Positions 1-6,856 of a stretch of DNA of 13,966 nt are shown here, piece after piece. A program made the translations under genes and the position numbers. The DNA comes from DATNIB01 sp035604685 (GTDB taxonomy: Bacteria; Actinomycetota; Acidimicrobiia; Acidimicrobiales; RAAP-2). The DNA lies in assembly GCA_035604685.1 (NCBI GenBank), contig DATNIB010000027.1:1-13966 (forward strand), given 5' to 3'. A model generated the notes under the pieces. That model did no database searches. It saw nothing but the letters and a program-made list of their open reading frames with translations, and was not told where the DNA came from. The number at the start of each line of letters is the position of its first letter. The stretch's first letter is position 1.

Positions 1-1023
1 AGCTCGTCGCCCGCGGCCGTCGACCGCCGGCGCGACGACTTCGCCTACGCGTCGGGTGAGGCCGTCATCGAGCTCCTGCGCCAAGGCATCCGGCCGCGCC
101 AGATCATGACGAAGGAGGCGTTCGAGAACGCCATCGCGGTCGTGATGGCGCTCGGGGGTTCCACCAACGCGGTGCTCCATCTGCTGGCCATCGCCAACGA
201 GGTCCGGGTCCCCCTGGAGCTCGACGACTTCAACCGGTTGGCGGCGCGGGTGCCACACCTGGCCGACACCAAACCGCACGGCCGGTTCCACATGTTCGAC
301 ATCGACCGGATCGGCGGGATCCCCGTCGTCATGGCCGAGCTGCTGGCGGCCGGGCTCCTCCACGGGGACTGCCTCACCGTCACCGGCCGCACCGTGGCCG
401 AGAACCTGGCGGCGCTGTCGCCGCCGGCGCCCGACGGCCTCGTGGTCCACCCGATGTCCGATCCCATCCACGCCGACGGCGGCATCGCCATCCTGACCGG
501 ATCGCTCGCGCCCAAGGGCTGCGTGGTGAAGGTGGCGGGCCTCGACCAGCTCACTTTCGAGGGCACGGCACGCGTGTTCGACGGGGAGGCGGCGGCCATG
601 GAGGCCATCGTGGGCGCGGCCATCACGCCCGGCACCGTCCTTGTGATCCGCTACGAGGGGCCCAAGGGCGGGCCGGGCATGCGCGAGATGCTGGCCGTGA
701 CCGGCGCCCTGAAAGGAGTCGGGCGCGGCGGCGACTGCGCGCTGATCACCGACGGGCGCTTCTCGGGCGGCACCCAGGGGTTTTCGATCGGCCACGTCGC
801 GCCCGAGGCGGTCGACGGCGGCCCGATCGCGCTGGTGGCCGACGGCGATCGCATCCGCATCGACGTCCCGACCCACACGATCGACCTGCTGGTCGAAAGC
901 GACGTGCTCGAGCGTCGCCGCGCCGACCTCACGGCGTTCCAACCGCGCTACACCACCGGGGCGCTGGCCAAGTACGCGCGGCTGGTCTCGGGCGCCGAAC
1001 GCGGCGCCGTCACCGAGCCCTAA
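1..1023 (+). CDS. ilvD: Dihydroxyacid dehydratase, C-terminal part (5' end outside window)
   Basis: IlvD dehydrates 2,3-dihydroxy-isovalerate and 2,3-dihydroxy-3-methylvalerate to the 2-keto acids that become valine/leucine and isoleucine. The reading frame is open from base 1, so the gene starts upstream; 340 residues are visible of a protein that is usually about 560-620. Family signatures seen: PRQIMTKEAFENAI (about residues 33-45), GGSTNAVLHL (52-61), a GDCLTVTGRTVAENL segment, KGGPGMREML, and the C-terminal IlvD/Edd signature LITDGRFSGGTQGFSIGHV starting near residue 248. Most iron-sulfur ligands of this family lie in the missing N-terminal part and cannot be checked. It ends at TAA, 422 bp before ilvB. 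It lies on the same strand as ilvB, but a promoter, palindrome and terminator intervene, so it is probably a separate transcript. The Edd paralogue (phosphogluconate dehydratase) is less likely given the neighbours. Confidence 0.96.
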   Translation, partial: SSSPAAVDRRRDDFAYASGEAVIELLRQGIRPRQIMTKEAFENAIAVVMALGGSTNAVLHLLAIANEVRVPLELDDFNRLAARVPHLADTKPHGRFHMFDIDRIGGIPVVMAELLAAGLLHGDCLTVTGRTVAENLAALSPPAPDGLVVHPMSDPIHADGGIAILTGSLAPKGCVVKVAGLDQLTFEGTARVFDGEAAAMEAIVGAAITPGTVLVIRYEGPKGGPGMREMLAVTGALKGVGRGGDCALITDGRFSGGTQGFSIGHVAPEAVDGGPIALVADGDRIRIDVPTHTIDLLVESDVLERRRADLTAFQPRYTTGALAKYARLVSGAERGAVTEP

Positions 1024-1029
1024 CGAGCG

Positions 1030-1187
1030 GGGAAGCGGCGCATCAACTGGCGCCCCTTCGGCGACTTCCAACTATTCGCGGTCGACATCGAAGGCGTCGG
1101 CTACCTCCGGTCGGACCAGGGGTCCACGACGTCCGGACCTGGCGGTCGCCGGCCGAGGACCTGGCGAGGCCGGGGCGGGGCGGATAG
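1030..1187 (+). pseudogene. Possible decayed coding fragment downstream of ilvD
   Basis: In the same frame as ilvD but after its stop, the sequence reads as protein-like text with strong G/C third positions, for example INWRPFGDFQLFAVDIEG beginning near 1042. It stays open to a stop inside the palindrome at about 1219. There is no ATG, GTG or TTG before this stretch, and the reading turns into Arg/Gly-rich noise after about 1120. I do not recognise the family. It could be the remnant of a gene that lost its ends, or chance in GC-rich DNA. Confidence 0.22.
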
Positions 1188-1189
1188 CC

Positions 1190-1238
1190 GGGTGTTGGGT
1201 AGTGCCTCAGTTTCAAACTGAGGCACTACCGGGTGTTG
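1190..1238. repeat. Perfect 33-bp palindrome flanked by 8-bp direct repeats
   Basis: Positions 1198-1213 (GGTAGTGCCTCAGTTT) are exactly complementary to 1215-1230, with the single base C1214 at the centre: 16 of 16 pairs. The palindrome is bounded flush by GGGTGTTG at 1190-1197 and again at 1231-1238; the match extends to CCGGGTGTTG if the outer CC is counted. Inverted arms beginning GG plus an 8-bp duplication are what a small transposon-derived (MITE-like) insertion leaves, since several insertion sequence families duplicate 8 bp. It could also act as a hairpin terminator for ilvD, although no T-tract follows, or as a dimeric operator. Its right edge lies 5 bp from the proposed ilvB -35 box. 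The structure is directly visible; its origin is inference. Confidence 0.75.
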
Positions 1239-1264
1239 TCGCAGCGGTCCCGGCGTGGCAGAAT
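1236..1264 (+). promoter_or_regulatory. Likely ilvB promoter
   Basis: A -35-like TTGTCG (1236-1241) and a -10-like CAGAAT (1259-1264) are separated by 17 bp, the optimal spacing for a housekeeping sigma factor. Transcription would start near 1271-1274, which is at or within three bases of the leader-peptide ATG. The TTG of the -35 box belongs to the right-hand copy of the 8-bp repeat beside the palindrome. The boxes are not perfect consensus, so this is a position-supported prediction. Confidence 0.55.
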
Positions 1265-1273
1265 AGCCAGGCT

Positions 1274-1324
1274 ATGACCATGAGGACCCGTGCCCACGCG
1301 TTGACGCTGGTAGTTATCCACTAG
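1274..1324 (+). CDS. ilvB leader peptide (attenuator peptide)
   Basis: A 16-codon ORF, MTMRTRAHALTLVVIH, ends at TAG (1322-1324) just before two hairpins and ilvB. It holds Leu10, Leu12, Val13, Val14 and Ile15, the three end products of the ilv/leu pathway, clustered right before the stop. The Leu10 codon TTG and the Val codons GTA and GTT are rare choices in this very GC-rich genome, which would sharpen ribosome stalling when charged tRNA is scarce. Leader peptides of this design are known upstream of ilvB in actinobacteria. The predicted transcription start lies 0-3 nt before the ATG and no Shine-Dalgarno sequence is present, so translation is probably leaderless. ATG 1280 is a less likely alternative start. 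Confidence 0.85.
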   Translation: MTMRTRAHALTLVVIH

Positions 1325-1350
1325 CGCGCGGCCACATATCCCCGCGCGCT
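1323..1350 (+). promoter_or_regulatory. Leader hairpin 1 (pause or antitermination hairpin)
   Basis: AGCGCGCGG (1323-1331) pairs fully with CCGCGCGCT (1342-1350) around a 10-nt loop. The left arm begins inside the leader-peptide stop codon, and the right arm ends one base before the terminator stem starts. A ribosome at the stop codon would cover the left arm, whereas one stalled at the Leu/Val/Ile codons would leave it largely free. The stem is plainly there; its exact switching role is inferred. Confidence 0.65.
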
Positions 1351-1382
1351 CGACCTCCCATTCGGGAGGTCGTTTCAATTTC
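1351..1382 (+). terminator. Intrinsic terminator of the ilvB attenuator
   Basis: CGACCTCCC (1351-1359) pairs with GGGAGGTCG (1364-1372) around the tetraloop ATTC, giving nine continuous base pairs. TTTCAATTTC follows immediately, a T-rich run that is striking in this GC-rich setting. It lies 64 nt before the ilvB start and 26 nt after the leader stop codon, the classic place for an amino-acid attenuator. It should stop transcription when Leu, Val and Ile tRNAs are well charged. Confidence 0.85.
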
Positions 1383-1445
1383 GGGCCCAGCACCCCGGAC
1401 CCCTCAATCCGACCCACCCACAGCGACCAAGACAGGAAAGAGCCC

Positions 1446-3236
1446 ATGCGACTCACCGGAGCGCAAGCCCTCATCAAGAGCCTGGAGACCCAAGGCGTCG
1501 AGGTGATGTTCGGACTGCCGGGCGGCGCGATCCTGCCCGTCTACGACCCCATCTTGGAGTCCTCCATCCGCCACATTCTGGTGCGCCACGAGCAGGGGGC
1601 GGGCCACATGGCGGAGGGCTACGCCATGGTGACGGGCCGGCCGGGAGTGGCGATCGTGACCAGCGGGCCGGGGGCGACCAACATCGTCACGCCGCTCTCC
1701 AACGCCTACATGGACTCGACGCCCCTCGTCGTCGTCTCGGGCCAGGTGCCGACCGGCGCCATCGGCACCGACGCCTTCCAGGAGTGCGACATCACGGGCG
1801 TGACCATGGGCATCACCAAGCACAACTGGCTGGTGAAGTCGGCCGACGACATCCCGCGCACGGTGGCCGCCGCCTTCCACGTGGCCACCACCGGCCGGCC
1901 CGGCCCAGTGCTGATCGACGTGCCCAAGGACGTGTCGAACGCGCAGATGGACTGGTACTGGCCGTCGTCGATCGACGAGCTCGACCTGCCCGGGTACTCG
2001 CCGGTGCGCGAGGGCGACCCGGTGGCGGTGCGGCGGGCGGCCCAGCTCATGCTCTCGGCCGAGCGCCCCGTCATCTATGCCGGCGGCGGGGTGCTGAAGG
2101 CCCGGGCCACCGCCGCGCTGCGCGAGCTGGCCGAGCGGACGGGGTTCCCCGTCGTCACCACCCTCATGGGGCGCGGCTGCTTCCCGGACTCGCACCCCCA
2201 GTGCCTCGGGATGCCCGGGATGCACGGCAACTACACCGCGGTCACCTCGATGCAGCGGAGCGACCTCTTGATCGCGCTCGGCTCGCGCTTCGACGACCGG
2301 GTGACCGGCAAGGTCGACTCGTTCGCACCCCACGCCAAGGTCATCCACGTGGACATCGACCCGGCCGAGCTCGGCAAGGTCCGACGGGCCGAGGTGGCCA
2401 TCGCCGGCGACTGCCGCATTGTCATCGAAGAGCTCATCGAGGCCCTGGCGGCCGCCGGCCTCGACGGCAGGCCCGCGGCGGGCACCGGGCAGCCCGGCGC
2501 GACCGGACGGCCGGGCACGCCGGCGGCCGACCGGCCGGCCCTCGACGAGTGGTGGGAGCAGCTGCGCCGCTGGCAGGACGAATTCCCGCTCCACTACGAG
2601 CGCGACGAGGGCGGGGCGGTCAAGCCGCAGATGGTGGTGGAGACCCTGCGCGACCTGTCGCCCGCCGACACCATCGTCGCCTCGGGGGTCGGCCAGCACC
2701 AGATGTGGGCCTCCCAGTACTGGCGGTTCGACCACCCAGACACCTGGGTCAACTCGGGTGGGGCGGGCACCATGGGCTTCGCCGTCCCGGCGGCCATCGG
2801 GGCCAAGGTCGGCCGGCCGGACCGCACGGTGTGGGCCATCGACGGCGACGGCTGCTTCCAGATGACCGCCCAGGAGCTGGTCACGGCGGCCGCCGAGCGG
2901 ATCCCGGTCAAGATCGCCATCCTGAACAACGCCTACCTCGGCATGGTGCGCCAATGGCAGGAGATGTTCTACGCGGAGCGCTACTCGGAGGTCTACCTCT
3001 CGCCCGACCTGCCCGACTACGTGCTCTGGGCCGAGGCCATGGGCTGCGTCGGGCTCCGGGTGGAGAGCTCCGAAGAGGTCGCGCCGGCCATCGACAAGGC
3101 CAATCAGATCGACGACCGACCGGTCGTGATCGACTTCCGGACCGACGCCTTCGAGAAGGTGTTCCCGATGGTGCCGGCCGGCGCCTCCAACGACGCCATC
3201 GTGGTCCATCCCGAGCAGGACCGGAACCTGCGGTGA
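1446..3236 (+). CDS. ilvB: Acetolactate synthase, large (catalytic) subunit
   Basis: This thiamine-diphosphate enzyme joins two pyruvates to acetolactate, or pyruvate and 2-ketobutyrate to acetohydroxybutyrate, the first common step of branched-chain amino acid synthesis. It is 596 residues, normal for the family. Visible features: catalytic Glu49 in HEQGAGHMAEGYA; the GQVPTGAIGTDAFQE segment (99-113), whose Pro102 matches the sulfonylurea-site proline; a central FAD-type domain with GSRFDDRVTG (279-288); and the TPP/Mg motif GDG (467-469) with NN at 494-495. RQWQEMFY (502-509) carries the conserved herbicide-site Trp504. A Gly/Pro/Ala-rich linker at about 337-363 is longer than usual. The start is ATG 1446, with AGGAAAG (1434-1440) five bases upstream. 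It is the first gene of ilvBNC, downstream of the attenuator. Other TPP decarboxylases are excluded by the motifs and by the adjoining ilvN. Confidence 0.97.
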   Translation: MRLTGAQALIKSLETQGVEVMFGLPGGAILPVYDPILESSIRHILVRHEQGAGHMAEGYAMVTGRPGVAIVTSGPGATNIVTPLSNAYMDSTPLVVVSGQVPTGAIGTDAFQECDITGVTMGITKHNWLVKSADDIPRTVAAAFHVATTGRPGPVLIDVPKDVSNAQMDWYWPSSIDELDLPGYSPVREGDPVAVRRAAQLMLSAERPVIYAGGGVLKARATAALRELAERTGFPVVTTLMGRGCFPDSHPQCLGMPGMHGNYTAVTSMQRSDLLIALGSRFDDRVTGKVDSFAPHAKVIHVDIDPAELGKVRRAEVAIAGDCRIVIEELIEALAAAGLDGRPAAGTGQPGATGRPGTPAADRPALDEWWEQLRRWQDEFPLHYERDEGGAVKPQMVVETLRDLSPADTIVASGVGQHQMWASQYWRFDHPDTWVNSGGAGTMGFAVPAAIGAKVGRPDRTVWAIDGDGCFQMTAQELVTAAAERIPVKIAILNNAYLGMVRQWQEMFYAERYSEVYLSPDLPDYVLWAEAMGCVGLRVESSEEVAPAIDKANQIDDRPVVIDFRTDAFEKVFPMVPAGASNDAIVVHPEQDRNLR

Positions 3237-3766
3237 GCCCCGGGATGGCCGAGGGCGCCCGCCACCACATCCTGTCGGTGCTGGTCGAGAACAAGGCGGG
3301 CGTGCTGGCCCGGGTGGCCGGGTTGTTCAGCCGCCGCGGGTTCAACATCTTCTCCCTCGCCGTGGCACCGACCGACGAGGCCCGCTTCAGCCGGATCACG
3401 ATCGTGGTCGACGTCGAGTCGGCCCCGCTGGACCAGGTCGTCCAGCAGCTGGACAAGCTGGTCAACGTCGTCTCCATCACCAACCTGGCCCCGCACGAGG
3501 CGGTCGAGCGCGAGCTCCTGCTCGCCACCGTGGCGGTCGATCCGGCCGAGCGCTCCCAGGTCATCGAGCTGGTGGGGGTCTTCGGCGGCGAGGTGGTGAA
3601 CGTGGGCGCCGACCGGCTGACCATCATGCTGGCCGGCGGCCCCGACAAGATCGACGACTTCGAGGGCCTGCTCGGCACCTACGGGATCGTCGAGCTCCAG
3701 CGGACCGGCCGGGTGGCGCTGCCTAAGCTGACCCGCGCCCAGCCGAGCATCGCCGAGGCCGGCTGA
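3233..3766 (+). CDS. ilvN: Acetolactate synthase, small (regulatory) subunit
   Basis: IlvN binds the large subunit, raises its activity and gives feedback inhibition by valine through an N-terminal ACT domain (about residues 13-86). Visible signatures are LSVLVENKAGVLARVAGLFSR (14-34), the RGFNI turn at 35-39 and RITIVVD (54-60); the C-terminal IlvN domain follows to about residue 163. With a GTG start at 3233 it has 177 residues, and this GTG overlaps the ilvB stop as GTGA, typical of translational coupling. The N-terminal VSP matches the usual start of actinobacterial IlvN. ATG 3245 is an alternative start four codons later, but neither has a clear Shine-Dalgarno sequence. The gene lies between ilvB and ilvC in one transcript. 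Confidence 0.95.
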   Translation: MSPGMAEGARHHILSVLVENKAGVLARVAGLFSRRGFNIFSLAVAPTDEARFSRITIVVDVESAPLDQVVQQLDKLVNVVSITNLAPHEAVERELLLATVAVDPAERSQVIELVGVFGGEVVNVGADRLTIMLAGGPDKIDDFEGLLGTYGIVELQRTGRVALPKLTRAQPSIAEAG

Positions 3767-3807
3767 GCGTCCGTCGCACCGCAACCGGCAACGATCGGAG
3801 AACCACG

Positions 3808-4833
<1,026 letters not shown>

Positions 4834-4842
4834 CGCGCCCGC

Positions 4843-5649
4843 TCAGGCCGACGAGCGCGCCGAGGTCTCGGCGATGAGCGCCAGGCAGGCCTCGGGTTGG
4901 TCCCAGCTCATGGCGTGCCCGCAGTGGGGCACGCTCACCCAGCGCGCCGATTCGGGCAGCACGTCGTGCTCGGTCGCCCGGGGCGGGCGGACCACCCGGT
5001 CGGCATCGCCGAAGGCGACGCAGACGGGCACCGAGATCTTGGCGCCGTCCGCGAAGCGCGAGGCCCAGACGGCGCGGCGGACCGCGCTCGCACCCAGGGC
5101 GCGGCGGCGGTCCCGGGCCGAGTACAGCAGCTGCTCGCTCGTCACCTTGGCCGGGTCCACGACCGTGCCGCGGACGGCCACCCGCGCCAGACGCGGCCAG
5201 CGGACGAGCGCCGGGAGCAGCGGATCGAGCAGGCCGAGCGCGACGCCGCGCGCCCGGCGGATCCAACGGTTCGAGACGACCGGCGGCGTGGGCCAGAGGC
5301 CGACCGGCGCCAACGCGACGACGGAGCGCCCGTAGCCGGCGGCCGCCATCTCGAGGGCCACCCAGCCCCCGAGCGAGAAGCCGACCAGATGCGGCGCGAC
5401 GACGCCGGCGCGGCGGAGGCCGTCGACGACCGAGCGCGCCAGGGCGCCCGGCGCCGCCTCGGCGGCCGTGAGCGGGCTGGCCGCGGTCCCGTGCCCGGGC
5501 AGGTCGACGGCGTGGACCCGGTAGCGGGCGCCCAGGTCGGGGAGGAGGTTCGCCCAGAAGCGGGTCGAATCGCCCAGGCCGTGCAGCAGCACCAGATCGG
5601 GCCGGTCGCTCTCGGCGCTGGGCGCGGGGTCCGGCCCGGGCGCGGGCAC
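4843..5649 (-). CDS. Alpha/beta-fold hydrolase
   Basis: This is a 268-residue alpha/beta hydrolase with a complete apparent catalytic triad. LLHGLGDS (21-28) provides the oxyanion loop, VDLPGHG (48-54) is the strand-loop typical of the family, GFSLGG (90-95) holds nucleophile Ser92, FGDADRVV (213-220) holds the likely acid Asp217, and CGHAMSWDQP (243-252) holds His245. There is no signal peptide or membrane segment, so it is probably cytoplasmic. The substrate cannot be told; esterases, MhpC-like C-C hydrolases and haloperoxidase-like enzymes share these motifs. It starts with GTG 17 bp after the serC stop on the same strand, so the two are probably co-transcribed. It converges with ilvC. The N-terminal 15 residues are Pro/Ala-rich, so a later start is possible. 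Confidence 0.88.
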   Translation of the reverse strand: MPAPGPDPAPSAESDRPDLVLLHGLGDSTRFWANLLPDLGARYRVHAVDLPGHGTAASPLTAAEAAPGALARSVVDGLRRAGVVAPHLVGFSLGGWVALEMAAAGYGRSVVALAPVGLWPTPPVVSNRWIRRARGVALGLLDPLLPALVRWPRLARVAVRGTVVDPAKVTSEQLLYSARDRRRALGASAVRRAVWASRFADGAKISVPVCVAFGDADRVVRPPRATEHDVLPESARWVSVPHCGHAMSWDQPEACLALIAETSARSSA

Positions 5650-5666
5650 CGGCCCGGGACCGGGCC

Positions 5667-6821
5667 TCAGCCGGCCAGGGCGCCGGCGACGTGGTTGATG
5701 CAGGCGCAGAGAGCGGCGACGTCCTCGGGCTCGATCGCCGGGAACAGCCCGATCCGCAGCTGGTTGCGGCCGAGCTTGCGGTAGGGCTCGGTGTCGACGA
5801 TGCCGTTGGCCCGAAGGACCCGGGCCACCGTCGCCGCGTCGAGCTCGTCGACGAAGTCGACGGTCCCGACCACGTGGCTCCGCTCCTCGGGCCGCTCGAC
5901 GAAGGGACGGGCGAAGTCGGACTGCTCGGCCCAGGTGTAGAGGATCTCGGCCGACCGGTCACAGCGCGAGGCGGACCATTCGAGGCCGCCGTTGGAGAGC
6001 ATCCACTCGACCTGTTCGAGGAAGAGGAAGATGGTGGCGAGCCCGGGCGTGTTCACCGTCTGGTTCTGCACCGAGTTGTCGACGGCCAGCTGCAGGTCGA
6101 GCGATGCGGGCACCCAGCGCTCCGCCGTCAGCCGGGCGATCCGCTGCAGGGCGGCCGGCGACGCCAGGGCCGCCCACAGACCGCCGTCCGCGGCGAAGCA
6201 CTTCTGGGGCGCCAGGTAGTAGACGTCGAACTCGGCCGGGTCGACCCGCAGGCCGCCCGCGGCCGAGGTGGCGTCGACCGCCACCAGGCCGCCGCCGTCG
6301 GCCGGCGGCGCAGCCCCCGGCGGACGGCGGATCGGCATGGCCACACCGGTCGAGGTCTCGCAGTGGGTGAGGGCATACAGGTCGATCTCGTCGTCGGCCA
6401 CCGGGCGCGGGTGGGTGCCGACCTTCGATTCGATGACGGCCGGATCCTTCAGATGCGGCGCCGCCTTGGCGACGGCCGCGAACTTGCTCGAGAACTCGCC
6501 GAAGCACAGGTGCTGGCTCTTCGAAGCGATGAGCGAGAACGACGCGGCGTCCCAGAAGGTCGAGGTGCCGCCGTTGCCGAGCAGCACCTCGTAGCCCTCC
6601 GGCAGGGAGAACAGCTCGCGCAGGCCCTGGCGCAGCCGGCCCACGACCTTCTTCACCGTCGCCTGGCGGTGGCTGGTCCCGAGGTAGCCGTCGGCGACGC
6701 TCGCCAGGGCCTTCACCTGCGCCGGTCGGACCTTGGACGGTCCTGAACCGAAGCGGCCGTCGGAGGGCAACAGTTCGCTCGGGATGGATATGTCGGAGGC
6801 TTCGGTCACGTATGGAATCAT
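5667..6821 (-). CDS. serC: Phosphoserine aminotransferase (actinobacterial type)
   Basis: SerC transfers the amino group of glutamate to 3-phosphohydroxypyruvate, the second step of serine synthesis, using pyridoxal phosphate. At 384 residues it matches the actinobacterial branch rather than the enterobacterial one. Signatures are DGRFGSGPSKVR (21-32), GTSHRQATVKKVVGRLR (48-64), LLGNGGTSTFWDAA (80-93), HCETSTGVA (153-161), VDATSAAGG (182-190), the PLP-lysine segment APQKCFAADGGLW (204-216, Lys207), and a C-terminal ANGIVDTEPYRKLGRNQLR. The ATG at 6819-6821 is chosen because homologues begin shortly before the SIPSELLPSDGRFG segment; an extension to 6878 would run into the divergent aminotransferase gene. 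It shares a 35-bp divergent gap with that gene, and serA lies just beyond, so the serine genes are clustered. Confidence 0.95.
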   Translation of the reverse strand: MIPYVTEASDISIPSELLPSDGRFGSGPSKVRPAQVKALASVADGYLGTSHRQATVKKVVGRLRQGLRELFSLPEGYEVLLGNGGTSTFWDAASFSLIASKSQHLCFGEFSSKFAAVAKAAPHLKDPAVIESKVGTHPRPVADDEIDLYALTHCETSTGVAMPIRRPPGAAPPADGGGLVAVDATSAAGGLRVDPAEFDVYYLAPQKCFAADGGLWAALASPAALQRIARLTAERWVPASLDLQLAVDNSVQNQTVNTPGLATIFLFLEQVEWMLSNGGLEWSASRCDRSAEILYTWAEQSDFARPFVERPEERSHVVGTVDFVDELDAATVARVLRANGIVDTEPYRKLGRNQLRIGLFPAIEPEDVAALCACINHVAGALAG

Positions 6822-6856
6822 GGCATCTCGTGAGCCAAACCCATTCCGCAGGGACG

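Noticed and set aside
1198..1230. Palindrome considered as a CRISPR repeat or tRNA-like element
   Set aside because: It occurs once in the window, has no spacers, and lacks cloverleaf arms.
1373..1445. Riboswitch or T-box upstream of ilvB
   Set aside because: Too short and without a T-box specifier or conserved core; the leader peptide and terminator explain the regulation.
1404..3209. 601-residue open frame on the minus strand opposite ilvB
   Set aside because: His/Gly/Arg/Asp-rich composition with no motif; it is the antisense shadow of ilvB, whose motifs are complete.
1784..3232. Long + strand frame running into ilvN
   Set aside because: Only the part from GTG 3233 has IlvN sequence; the rest is an Arg/Gly-rich out-of-frame reading of ilvB.
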